A stretch of DNA of 33,374 bases from Cruorifilaria tuberocauda (GCA_013365365.1 JABVXU010000589.1:1-33374), one strand, 5' to 3'; shown: positions 18,008 to 28,250, counted from the first letter of the stretch. A program made the numbers and translations. Notes: generated from the letters alone by a model not told the origin.

Positions 18008-18370
18008 CCTGGAAGACTTCCAGGAATTTCATTCTCAAAGCTATCTTTCTTCCGGGAAATTAATTCTTAAAGTTATCGTACTTCTGGAAAATCCTCTCTC
18101 ACAGCTATCATGCTTCCAGGAGTTTCATTCTCAAAGCTAACATGCTTTCGAGAAATCCATTCTTAAAGCTATCTTTCTTCCAGGAAATTAATTCTTAAAG
18201 CTATCTTTCTTCTGGGAAATTAAGTTTTAAAGTTATCATACTTCCGAGAAATCCATTCTTAAAGTTATACTGCTTCTGGGAAATCCATTCTCAAAGCTAT
18301 CACGCTTCCAGGAAATTAATTCTTAAAGTTATCATGCTTCCAGAAAATCAATTCTTAAATTTATCATTTT
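18008..18370. repeat. 32-bp minisatellite, eleven units, opened by a palindrome
   Basis: Units of exactly 32 bp start at 18019, 18051, 18083, 18115 and so on to 18339. The consensus is near TCCAGGAAATTAATTCTTAA followed by AGCTATCTTTCT. The array opens with a perfect inverted repeat CCTGGAAG-A-CTTCCAGG (18008-18024), so the first unit shares its edge with the palindrome. The period is not a multiple of three and the plus-strand frame starting at 17937 is not a gene. Confidence 0.9.
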
Positions 18371-19036
18371 GACTAGATTTGAATATAGCTAAGTTTTTAT
18401 GCATTTTCTTTTGCCAAATAATGATTGCATAAATTTTCATTTAATTCTTTTTACAATTTCGTTTCTACAAATTTCTACAAACTAGTTAATATTTTCCAGT
18501 AAACATTTTAAACGTCCAAAATAAACTTTTTATCAAACTTTTTTTTTGACTAATTAATTTTATTCTAATTAAAAACTTTTCAATTATTATTCTTTTAATT
18601 ATGCAGCAATGTTAAGTAATCATGAATAAATCTTTATTTCAAAAGTTTTAAAAAATTTCAATAGACATTTTATGGAATTTATGAAATATACATTTTTAAG
18701 TAAAATAAGATTAAATAAGTCAATAAGGAGGAGAAAAGTAAGTGGCTAGTCAATCCATTAACCTAAAAGATTTAAAAATTCCGACAGATTTTTTTTTTTA
18801 AATAAAATAAGATTAAATAGGTGAAAGAGAGATCCATTAATCTAACTGTAGAAATTACAGACAGTAAAAATTAAACATACAAAAAAGATGTATGACTATT
18901 TATATAAGAGAGGGATGAAATTAAGTTAATAGCAAATTACAGTTTTCTAAATGAGAAAATATTTGTTGAAAATTTGCAGGACAATAAACAGGTTATATGA
19001 TGGTAAGGAAAAATAAAAACTGGACAGTAAAATTTA
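18371..19036. other. AT-rich spacer, no gene seen
   Basis: No supported gene. A short imperfect duplication around AAAATAAGATTAAATA occurs near 18702 and 18806. Confidence 0.55.
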
Positions 19037-19340
19037 TTACCATTTCTGGTGACACTGGTGACTGATTACAACGTTTACAAACAAACTCATTGCCCTCTCG
19101 ACAATTGCGCTTTCGTATTTTTTAAAAATTTTTAAAACAAATTATTATCATATCTGTATATTTATAACAAACTCACTGCCCTCTCGACAATTGCGCTTTC
19201 GTATTTTTTTAAAAATTTTTAAAATAAATTATTATCATATCTGTATATTTATAACAAACTCATTGCCCTCTCGACAATTGCGCTTTCGTATTTTTTAAAA
19301 ATTTTTAAAATAAATCACTATCATATCTATATATTTGTTT
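19037..19340 (-). repeat. exon-like cysteine-coding fragment, partly triplicated (86-87 bp period)
   Basis: On the minus strand, copy 1 reads an open stretch RKRNCREGNEFVCKRCNQ then SPVSPEM, ending ATG|GTAATA, a fair donor. The upstream part (from AATACGAAAGCG to GAGTTTGT) is repeated nearly identically at offsets 19081, 19167 and 19254 on the plus strand. Copies 2 and 3 break inside the frame at GAGTTTGT and run into TATAAATATAC. The only change inside the shared coding-like part is one A/G difference. The acceptor would be ACGAAAG, which is poor. It may be a real exon of an unrecognised gene with recently duplicated 5' parts, or a non-coding repeat. Confidence 0.5.
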
Positions 19341-19408
19341 TCTTATCATTCAATATTCACAAATGAATTTATGCAAAGTTTTATTTTCATAATCATGATA
19401 ATATTTTT

Positions 19409-19580
19409 ACGTTATCATGATTTTTTATCATAATTTCTTGGTAATTTAATCATTGATTTAAAGAAATTTTAATTGTTATGAAAAGTGAACTAAAAGCAAA
19501 ATTCTATTTTTATGATGATTTCCTTACGTTATCATGATTTTTTATGATAATTTTTTTAATCATTTAGTTAATGACTTAAA
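19409..19580. repeat. 117-bp duplication with GTTATCATGATTTTTTAT core
   Basis: ACGTTATCATGATTTTTTAT occurs at 19409 and 19526. Each is followed by related AATCATT...TTAAAGAAATTT sequence. The cores have internal dyad symmetry (ATCATGAT). Confidence 0.7.
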
Positions 19581-19842
19581 GAAATTTCAAACTTATAGAA
19601 ACTATTGTTCAAAGAGATACCGGAAAAGCTGATGGAAATAATTGCTTTGAAAAAAGGCACGGTAAATCTTTGGAATGTGATATGATATGATATGATAAAG
19701 TCTGATATAATTGTTTCAGTCCGATGATTTCTTAATATTCAATAATTCATGAGCGATATAGTAATAAAGTAAAATAAGAAAGAAAAGTTATTTAACAGGG
19801 TGATATTGTAAAAGTTTGATTATTCACATGTATAAAATACCT

Positions 19843-19892
19843 AAAATGTTAGCTTATCAGTTAAATTTTTTTGACTGATAAGCTAACATTTT
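19843..19892. repeat. perfect 19-bp inverted repeat, 12-nt loop
   Basis: The left arm AAAATGTTAGCTTATCAGT (19843-19861) and right arm ACTGATAAGCTAACATTTT (19874-19892) are exact reverse complements, separated by TAAATTTTTTTG. Pairing stops abruptly at both ends. It lies about 335 bp downstream of the channel gene's stop codon, beyond the candidate polyadenylation hexamer. Confidence 0.95.
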
Positions 19893-20062
19893 CAGCTTTC
19901 TTCTCGATCATTCTTCTATTGATTTAATCAATTGAAAAATCTATTCAAATTTAATTAATAAATAAGTAAACAATTGCAATTAATAGATAGTAAAGAAGTG
20001 TGAGTCATAAATAAGTAAACAATATAAGCTATTGAATTTCAATTTTTTTAAACATGAACAGA

Positions 20063-20068
20063 TTTATT
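20063..20068 (-). terminator. candidate AATAAA polyadenylation signal of the channel gene
   Basis: TTTATT on the plus strand reads AATAAA on the minus strand, 160 nt after the TAG stop at 20230-20228. It is the first exact hexamer I noticed downstream. In DNA this AT-rich such hexamers are common by chance. Confidence 0.4.
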
Positions 20069-20227
20069 AAATGACAAAATTTATGCTTAAAAGAGATGAA
20101 AATAATTTTATAATTATTTGGTAATATTTAGGCACAGTAATTTTTTTTTGCAAAAATACAGTAATCATTAATGAAACGGTAATCAAACTGTAATTAATTA
20201 AACAGTTGAAGATAGTTTTGTTGAGTG

Positions 20228-20266
20228 CTAAAACAAATATTCGGAATACCAAGACCAATAGATAAC
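20228..20266 (-). other. terminal channel exon: end of M4 and stop
   Basis: After the acceptor CTATTTCAG the exon encodes [12 protein letters not shown] and TAG. It continues FFACFN from exon 20849-20670 in phase 0, and matches the YW-containing M4 end of Cys-loop receptors. At 39 bp it is short enough to be missed by gene finders. Confidence 0.88.
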
Positions 20267-23200
20267 CTGAAATAGATGAGCAACTTGAAATGCAAGAATA
20301 TAACAAACTTGATAAGTTGATAAGATTATTTATTAAGTGATATGATAATTTTTATCATTTGTAATCTACTAATTAAAATTAGGACGCTTGGAAACTAGTT
20401 GATAAGATTATTTATCATTAATTGATAATCTTTCTCATTGTAATCTACTAATTAAGCCTAGAACGCTTGGAGACTAGTTGATAAGATTATTTATCATTAA
20501 CTGATAATCTTTCTCATTGTAATCTACTAATTAAAACTAGGACGCTTGGAGACTAGTTGATAAGATTATTTATCATTAACTGATAATCTTTCTCATTGTA
20601 ATCTATTAATTAAAACTATAATAAATTGAAATTCGTTTAAAATTAACAAAAATTATTTTGTAAACTTACATTGAAGCATGCAAAAAATGCAGGAAACATG
20701 ATGCTTGATAAACGATCTATACGATCCGGTGTCCAAGAAGTGGATTTCCATGGTGATCGGCACCATTTCAATTCAAACCTTTCCACCGGAAGCATAAACC
20801 TTTTCTCAAACTCGTATACACCCTTCGGACTTGATTCAACTCCTTCAATCTAAAATGATACTTTGTTTAATTTCGTTCAAGTAATGCTAATTAATCAATT
20901 AATTAATTAATCAGTCGAACTAAACTATGCTGAAATTTTTTTTTTACTAATCGATCATGAGAAATGATATGATAAAACTGTGTGATGACAAAACACCAAA
21001 TGATAAAACTATAAAATTTAAATACACTTTCAAGTCTTTAATCAAAGATGTCGAAAAATCAGTGATTGCAAATCATGATAAATTTAATGATATACTTTAT
21101 CAAATATTATATCTGTCAGGGAAAAATATTTATCAAAGCCATTCTTATCAATTTATCATATGATATTGCTTATCACATGATATTGCTTCATTTACTATGA
21201 AGATAAAGTAAACAGTAACTACTTCTTTTTTGAATTTTAAGCAAAGAAAGTAATAACTGATACTAAGAAAGTAATACTTTAGACGTTTGTATATGAGTGA
21301 TAAAAATGAATGATAATCACATGAACACTGGTAATTATGCAGATAGGTAAATGATAAAGCAATGATTATTTTTATCTATCCTTTGAGGATGAAGCCGATG
21401 ATGATAAAGAGGAATTATCCAGTGTTAATCATTTATCAATATCATGATAAATCTGATATCTATCAATATCATGATAAATCTGTATTTAACCAATATCATT
21501 TGATAATGATGATATGTTGTAATCATTGATATCGTGAAAAAATGTTTTAGCATGAAGAAATTTGGGAAATGTTAATTCTTGATGAATTTTTCATCTGTTG
21601 TACGTTTCGGTGATTATCATTGACTTTATCTTCTGTATATCTACAAACGTATTATCATTTAACTTTATCACTTGCAATGATTAGCTTCGGATATTTCATA
21701 TATCAAGGATATCGCTCAATGAAGGATATGTCCCGTAGATGAAGTAATATTATTGCTAACTCGCGAGACAGTATTCTAGATAGTATAAAGTAACTATAAG
21801 ATAAGTAAATAGTATAAAATTAAAAAGTCCTGAGCCGTTTATTTCATCTACCTCTCCAAAATGTTATTCAATCAAATTGTTTTATAATCACACAGGTAAT
21901 AAATCATCCCATCAAGAGCAAAGTGTTCAGTTCAATCAATTATCACTTATCAAAATTTGACGTCAACGCAAACGTCTAAAATATCAGTTATTACCTTATT
22001 TGTTTATTACTCAAAAAAGCGAAAGTTTACATTTTTACAATGTGGCTTCCTTGGTCGTTGACCACTTTCCATATTTTTGACCTTTGAACCAATTATTGCA
22101 AGCTCAATTAATGATGAGAATATAAAAGTCATTGAGACTAGCATCCATATATCTGAAGATTATTTTACAAAGTACAAAGTTAAAGTTTAAAATCAAATGA
22201 ATAACTTTACTTATCTATTAATTCAAAAAATTAGTCGTTGTACCATATCATATGGAAAATCAATGTTTACTTTCTTTTTTTTTGTATTTACTAAATGAAA
22301 TGCTATTTTCCTACCTATCATTAATCAATTGATCTTGTTTAAAATAATAATTTATCATTCTTAAATTAAAATCAGAAATAAATTTTAAAAAAAACGAATT
22401 TAAAAAATTAATCAAAAATGGAACTTAAATTAAAATCAAAAATGAATTTAAATACTTTTAAAATTTAATTTAATACTTTCTATTCGTTTTTTTTCTTGGA
22501 GTATCTACTGTGAAAATATTTATATTACTAACCGATAGCTTTGATATATGATACTCTCGGTAAATTTCGCATGATATTACCAAATTGAAATATCATTGCT
22601 AGCAAAGCATTAACACCAAGCATTGTTCGGGCAGGTATTGCTCGTGGTCCCAACGAAAATGATACCCAACTGATAAAATTAAACTTTTAAAGAATTAAAC
22701 TCTTTTCTCGAGATTCCTCGAAATTCGAATTTCACAATTTTTCTCGTCATTCAATCATTGCTCAAAATGCTTATTTTACAGTGTGTTTACAGTAATTTAC
22801 AGTAATCCTTTACAGTAGTTTTGCAGTACAGTAATCTACAGTTTCCTGCAGTAGTCTACAGTATGTAGTAGGATCTCTCAAACTTATTATAATTCAAAGC
22901 AAATTTGTGCAAGGCCTTATCATCTTCTAGCTTAATATATTTGATATTCAATAAGTTTACGAGAAAATCAAAATATAAGTAATCACTTATTTGATCATTA
23001 AGAATTAGTCTATTAATCTATAATATTAGAACATTCAATCATTGCTTGAAATGCTTATTTTACAGTATGTTTACAGTAATTTACAGTAACCCTTACTTTA
23101 CAGTAGTTTTGCAGTACAGTAGTTTGCAGTATGCTGTGGAATCTCTCAAACTTATTATAATTCAAAGCAAATTTGTGCAAGGCCTTATCATCTTTTAGCT

Positions 23201-26200
23201 TAATATATTTGATATTTAATAAGTTTACGAGAAAATCAAAATATAAGTAATCACTTATTTGATCATTAAGAATTCGTTTATTAAGCTATATTACTTCTAA
23301 TCTTTAAATCAATAAATATTTATAATGAAAATTACTTATGAAAGAAAAAAATCAACCCTACCGAAAACTATCACTAACAATAAAGTCAAAAGGTCAAGTT
23401 AAAAAGGTAAAAATTTTTTCTCTCGTTTTTTTGGTTTTCCTTTTCAAATTCTAATCCTATATGATTATAAATTAACAACACTTGGAAAAAAAATTCCGCA
23501 ATTTTCTTTCAGAGTTTCAAAATTTACTTTTATGTATGCTATACTTTTCTTGCAATCGATGCAGCATCATCAAAAAGTTATTACCTTATAAAAATGGTAA
23601 GGTATGTTGGAACATAAGCTTGCATGAAATACCAAATACAACGCCTTTCAAATGTTAAATTTACATGTAATTCATCCCACATCCCAGCCGGATATTTCTA
23701 AATTCAAAATGATATTGAATTGATCACTTTAACCAAATATATTTCGATTTTAAATTTTCTGAAGTAAATTTGTTGAGGAATCATGAAATTTGAATAATTC
23801 AATTGAATAGAGAGTAGAAAATTTGCCTACTTCTATTACAAGAATTGATAAGATATTAATTAAAATTAAAACAAGTGGTAAAATTTCAAATTACTTTTAG
23901 ATTATTGAATTTTTTAACTGGTAAAAATATACATACTTCTATTACAAGAGTTGATGAGATATTAATTAAAATGAAATCGGGTAGTAAAATTTCATTGACA
24001 GTATAAACTGGATTTGAATTAATCCAACGCATTCGTACTTCTTGATTATTGTAGTTAAAACTGAAAAGAAAGTTAAAACTGAAATTAAGCTAAAATTTCA
24101 AAAAAGTTTTCATTTTGCTTTTTATTATTTTATCACAGATTTATTTTATTAATTTATTAATTCAAGGAACAAAACACTTTGTAAATAAATTTTCTCTTAA
24201 TCAAAGTTAAAATTTAAATCGATAAAACTTTCAGGAGAATACCTTTCATAAATTAAATTGCAAGTTTGCACATCCATTGGAAAATTTGATAAATCCATAG
24301 CGCATGGTCCTTTTACACGAACTCTCTGCAGGAAATTTGAAAAATTTTATTTGCATAAATTTTATTACTAAACTTATTCAATCGGATGGAAACAAAAAAA
24401 AAAGCTTAATCATTTTTCTCGTCTAAAGGCTGAAATTTCCGAAAGTTTTATCAATTATCCAGTGAATTGAAAATATGATTTCGGAATAGCTAATTATTAA
24501 ACTTTGCTATTGATTCTAAATTATTCCGGTTGGATTGGATTATTCATTCAGGTTGATTAAAATTATTATTATCATGAAAAGGAAAATTTCAATAAACTTA
24601 CATAATTGACCCAAACAGTACCATTTGGATAAAGCATCAGGAAAATATTCCTAAAATGCTAAAATAACTATCGTTTAATTTTAATTATTTAATTAATCAT
24701 TTAATTAATTCATTATTTACCGTTCCATTCATGAAATAAATTAATTGCATTTCTTCGTCCTAAATGAATGATTTCCTGAATGATTCCCTGAATTTCCCCG
24801 AATGAATGATTCCTGTTTTTTTCCCATTTACTTGATATTCCGGTTGATAAAAATTGATATTTACTAATTCATTATTTACCGATCCATTCATGAAATAAAT
24901 TAATTGCATTTCTTTTTCCTAAATGAATGATTTCCTGAATGATTCCCTGAATTTCCCGAATGAATGATTCCTTTTTTTCCCATTTACTTGATATTCCGGT
25001 TGATAAAAATTGATATTTAAATGGAAAAAAAAGAATTCCTGAAAGGTGATTGATGAATTTCGGCAATTTTGCTATTGATAAAACAGCTATTTGGTGTCCA
25101 GAGTCGATCGAGAACTTGATGATTTAGCGTTAAATTATCCTTGCATGGATTAAGATTCTCGTAATTTAAAGCTGGATCAAGCCACATTTCATTGATGTAA
25201 ATTTCCATCTTAATTTTAATTAAAATTACATTTAAAAAAAAAGCTCAAATTTAAATCCATTCATTATTTAACAATACTTTGCAGGAAAAAAAAAAAGTCT
25301 CATTAACTTTTACCTAATTTTATATTCTTGGAATCATTGCTTCAGCAATTTTTAACCTATCATTAATTTTAATTAACTTAATGTGATTTCTTTTTTTTTT
25401 CCTTTTGTTAACGTTTTAAACTGTAAGAGAATGTTAATGATAATGATAATGACAATGATAATATGATGAGTAATAATAGCAAAGATTTTAGGAAAGAAAA
25501 TAACGATAAATTTTAATTAAAATGCAAAAAAAAAAAAATTTTAAGAGAAGTTTTAACATTTTCTTCAAAAAAAATTTTTCTAACTTTTCCTTGAAATTTT
25601 CTCGAGAAGCAAAAAAAAAAAGCGAATAGATTGCACAATTGATTAGTGAATTGAATTGAATTGAATTAATTAATTAAAATTAATAAATCATATATCGATA
25701 TATGAATAAATAGTAAATCTCAGTTATTATTAATTTATAAATGAAAAAGAAAATGAATTGCACAAATTGATCTAATCAATAAATTATATATCGATATATG
25801 AATAAATAGTAAATCTCAATTATTATTAATTAACGAATCAAAAGCAGATAATTTGTAATTAATGAATTGAATTTAATTAATTAATCAAAAATAATAAATC
25901 GTATATCGATACACAAATAAATAATAAATCTTCATGGTTATAAATTTATAGATGAAGTAGGTGATGAATTGCATAAGTGATTGATGAACTGATTTAATCA
26001 ATATAATCATATTTATCGATATATGAATAACGATTATTAATTAATAAATTAAATGAATTGATAAGTAATTAATAAATGAAATAATACCGATTACTTATTC
26101 TAATCATAAATTAATTATAAGTGAACTGATTATGAACTGATTTAATCAATATAATCATATATGAATAACGATTATTAATGAATAAATTAAATGAATTAAT

Positions 26201-26368
26201 AAGTAATTAATAAATGAAATAATATCGATTACTTATTCTAATCATTAATTAATTAATTAACGAGACAAACAACAAAATCAGATTAAACCTCAAAATCATT
26301 GGTGATTTCATTGATTGATGTGATCGCTTGTATCCAAAATTCAACCGAAACATCAACACCGGTTTCCA
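20228..26368 (-). CDS. anion-type Cys-loop ligand-gated channel subunit (nematode LGC family), 5' end missing
   Basis: This is a subunit of a pentameric neurotransmitter-gated channel. Exons are 26368-26289, 25208-25039, 24650-24602, 24325-24243, 24060-23937, 23697-23585, 22669-22533, 22152-22031, 20849-20670 and 20266-20228, about 365 codons to TAG. In order they encode the start of the extracellular beta-sandwich ([10 protein letters not shown]), loop A with LWTPNSCF, the 15-residue Cys-loop [15 protein letters not shown], loop C (YPAGMWDEL), M1, then PAR before M2, the M2-M3 link [14 protein letters not shown]3, a short cytoplasmic loop of about 70 residues, and M4 ending EYLF. PAR at -2' to 0' marks anion selectivity in this superfamily; 9' is Leu as usual. 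N-glycosylation sequons occur at NLT, NGT, NIS and NLT. All junctions are GT-AG and in phase except 25039/24650. The M2-M3 sequence resembles the amine-gated MOD-1/LGC-50/LGC-55 and related groups, but I cannot name the orthologue or ligand. The signal peptide is not found. Confidence 0.92.
20316..20620. repeat. 79-bp tandem repeat in the last channel intron
   Basis: GTTGATAAGATTATTTAT begins copies at 20316, 20398, 20477 and 20556. Units contain ACTAATTAAAACTAGGACGC then TTGGAGACTA. The last two full copies are nearly identical, the first is more diverged. Confidence 0.88.
20871..22030. other. channel intron 8, rich in TTATCA/TGATAA motifs
   Basis: No further exon is visible between the M3 exon (ends 22031) and the pre-M4 exon (starts 20849). 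The sequence is dense in TGATAA/TTATCA and ATCATGAT motifs, with short duplications such as TATCAATATCATGATAAATC at about 21436 and 21462. A plus-strand 68-codon frame (20957-21163) is antisense to the gene and unsupported. Confidence 0.6.
22533..22669 (-). other. channel exon with end of M1, M2 pore helix and M2-M3 link
   Basis: The exon reads [14 protein letters not shown], then [17 protein letters not shown], then the [10 protein letters not shown] link. P-A-R occupies -2' to 0'. The pore-lining positions are 2' Met, 6' Asn, 9' Leu and 13' Phe. The 6' position is Thr in the GABA-A and glutamate-gated chloride channels I know, so the Asn sets this receptor apart. Both splice sites are good (TTTATCAG|T and ATCG|GTTAGT). 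Confidence 0.9.
22748..23284. repeat. 284-bp tandem duplication in a channel intron
   Basis: CATTCAATCATTGCT begins copies at 22748 and 23032. Both contain an ACAGTA-rich stretch (TTTACAGTAATTTACAGTAA), then AATCTCTCAAACTTATTATA and GTGCAAGGCCTTATCATCTT, ending near GATCATTAAGAATT. The second halves are almost identical; the ACAGTA stretches differ by indels, suggesting separate slippage there. Confidence 0.9.
23829..23892 (-). pseudogene. degenerate duplicate of the 3' half of a channel exon, with donor site
   Basis: This intronic segment repeats the end of exon 24060-23937 at a 106-bp offset. On the minus strand the exon reads [19 protein letters not shown] then GTATGT; the intronic copy reads [19 protein letters not shown] then GTAGGC, in a continuous frame. 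The acidic and polar residues of the original (PDF, SST) are lost, so it is unlikely to make a working receptor segment. It probably arose by local tandem duplication. Confidence 0.75.
24706..25020. repeat. 159-bp tandem duplication in a channel intron
   Basis: Copies begin TAATTCATTATTTACCG at 24706 and 24865. Both contain AAATTAATTGCATTTCTT, ATGATTTCCTGAATGATTCC and ATTCCGGTTGATAAAAATTG. The second copy ends about 20 bp from the end of exon 25208-25039. On the minus strand both hold a GAATGG-ACG|GTAAAT-like donor. Confidence 0.9.
25640..26260. repeat. two interleaved tandem families with TATCGATA palindromes
   Basis: The first family repeats at about 96-110 bp around a palindrome: CATATATCGATATATG is perfect at 25689-25704, and related copies lie near 25787, 25890 and 26010. 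The second family repeats at 138 bp (ATAACGATTATTAAT at 26027 and 26165) and includes AAATGAAATAATANCGATTA. All lie in a channel intron. Confidence 0.8.
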
Positions 26369-26808
26369 CTGTAAAATATTCTACCATTTTATGCTTGAAT
26401 ATCAAAAGTAAGAAATATAATTGTTATTTGACCTTTATTTGACCTTTTTCGTTTTATCAACACATATCGAAAATAAAAAGAAAAAAAAGATATTTTTAAT
26501 TTAGATTAAATTAAATTTAAAGGTAAAGTAAACGTGTTTAGTACGATTTATAAATTAAAAAAGTATTAAACTCTTACGTCATCATCAAATTTCATTTCGT
26601 TATGTCTTATGTTTTAAAGTTTAAAAGGTTTTCTTTTTTTCTTCACCTATTCAAAGACAATTGGCCGTGTAAAAAGGTCAAAGGTGGAGAACAAAAGTTA
26701 ATCATTTGGTGAAAGTTGGTAAATGTAATTAATAATAAAGTTACAAAAAAGAAAATAGTGAATTTTTTTTCTCTGTTTCTATAAAATTTTAATTGCTCTT
26801 TTTATGTT

Positions 26809-27262
26809 GTGATATATTTCAGTATTTCGATCTTCGATATTTCACGATTTCAACATTTTAAATTTCAAATTTCGATATTTCGATATTTGATATTTAAACA
26901 TATTTCAATATTCAATATTTCACACTTGAACATTTCAATATTTAGTATTTTATATTTCAGCATTTCAGTATTCAGTATTTTGTATTTCGATATTTCAATA
27001 TTCCATATTTCGGATTTCAATATTTCAATATTTGATGTTTCACATTTCAACATTTCAATATTTCGATATTTCAGTATTCGATACTTTAACATTTCATTAC
27101 TTAATATTTCATATTTTAGTATTTCGATGTCAACTATTTCATACTTCAATATTTCAGTATTCGATATTTCAATATTTTATATTCCAATATTTCGGTATTC
27201 GATATTTCAATATTTTATATTCCAATATTTCAGTATTCGATATCTCATATATTTCAACATTA
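26809..27262. repeat. TATTTC-based minisatellite
   Basis: About 450 bp built from ATTTCGATATTTCAATATTT-like units with short irregular periods. It creates overlapping open frames of Ile/Phe/Ser-rich peptide on both strands. These are periodicity artefacts. Confidence 0.9.
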
Positions 27263-27395
27263 CAAAAATTTTTTAAATTTTAATTCCCGAAAAAAATTAA
27301 CTTTTTATAATTAATGGCTGTAATTTTAGTTCTTAAAAAAAAAACAATTAACTTTTACAATTGATAATTGTATCTGATGCAATTCCAATTCTAAC

Positions 27396-27425
27396 TGGTA
27401 AATCTCGGGAATTCATATCCCTTAG
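27396..27425 (-). other. candidate upstream exon of the channel gene
   Basis: On the minus strand GATAG precedes CT AAG GGA TAT GAA TTC CCG AGA TTT ACC A, followed by GTTAGA. Its phase-1 end joins the TG at 26368 to give ATG, producing KGYEFPRFT-M-ETGVDV. A Tyr and Pro at this position are what Cys-loop subunits carry before the first beta-strand. The exon would be very short and its acceptor is weak; an alternative acceptor 12 bases upstream (TGTAAG) keeps the same phase. I found no signal-peptide exon to join to it. Confidence 0.35.
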
Positions 27426-27964
27426 CTATCAAAATTTCTTACAATTCATTGAGAGAAAAGAAGCGAATCGTTTTTTTCATTTCTTCATCATTCATGCATT
27501 TTCCATTTCGTTTTTTTTTTTTTCAAAACTTTTTTTTAGCAAAATGATTTAATTGAAAATGACAGCTTTCAGTGAATCGTTGCTTTATTGAACACATCGA
27601 AATGCTACGCCGTTCACTTTAAGCATTTTTGCGCTTGTTGAGTGCTAAAGGAAATGCGAGAAAGAAAAAAAGTTATATCATAATTTATCGCTTGATTTAG
27701 CTTCGCTACGTAAAATTTCAAATTTTGTAGAGAGAAGTAAAAAGTATCAGTTTAGGCTAGAAAAAAATTTGTTAATTGGAAATTTCTCGAATAACTCATT
27801 AAGAATCTCAGGTAAATCACTGTACCAGTGATAAATGATTGTATTAAATTAAAGTTTTTTTTTTTAAATGATTTTATTAAGTATTAAGTTTTGTATTAAT
27901 CTATCGTATCAAGTTTTTTAATGTCGAATTTTGATTATAGTAATTGGCTAAATTTAATTATATT

Positions 27965-28250
27965 GGTAAATAAATATCAATAAACAATCTGACTACAGTG
28001 ATAATTAATTATCACCGAACAATTTGACTACACTGATAAATAAATATCACTGAACGACAGAACTGATAAATAAATATCACTGAACGATAAGACTACACTG
28101 ATAAATAAATATCACTGAACGACAGAACTGATAAATAAATATCACTGAACGACAGAACTGATAAATAATTATCACTGAAAGATAAGACTACACTGATAAA
28201 TTATCACCGAACATTCTGACTAGACTGATAAATAAATATCAGTGAACAAT
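27965..28250. repeat. minisatellite of ACTGATAAATAAATATCACTGAAC units (30/35 bp)
   Basis: Units alternate between 30 bp (ending GACAGA) and 35 bp (ending GATAAGACTACA). At 27998-28015 a unit forms an exact 18-bp palindrome, GTGATAATTAATTATCAC. Each unit carries ACTGATAA and an inverse ATCACTGA/TATCACTG. Confidence 0.88.

Noticed and set aside
17937..18140. 67-codon plus-strand frame
   Set aside because: It runs through a 32-bp repeat, which shifts frame each unit.
20671..20853. 60-codon plus-strand frame
   Set aside because: Antisense of the channel exon 20849-20670, which has clear family motifs on the minus strand.
22876..22899. CTCTCAAACTTATTATAATTC, similar at its start to the reverse complement of nematode SL1
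   Set aside because: Only the first nine bases match; the GGGTAATTAAACC part is absent and there is no SL RNA context.
24872..25066. 64-codon minus-strand frame overlapping the end of a channel exon
   Set aside because: Different frame from the exon and composed of the 159-bp intronic duplication; adding it would break the conserved SPFRNIF join.
26809..27283. Open frames of 83-155 codons on both strands
   Set aside because: Produced by the TATTTC minisatellite; both strands are open for the same reason.
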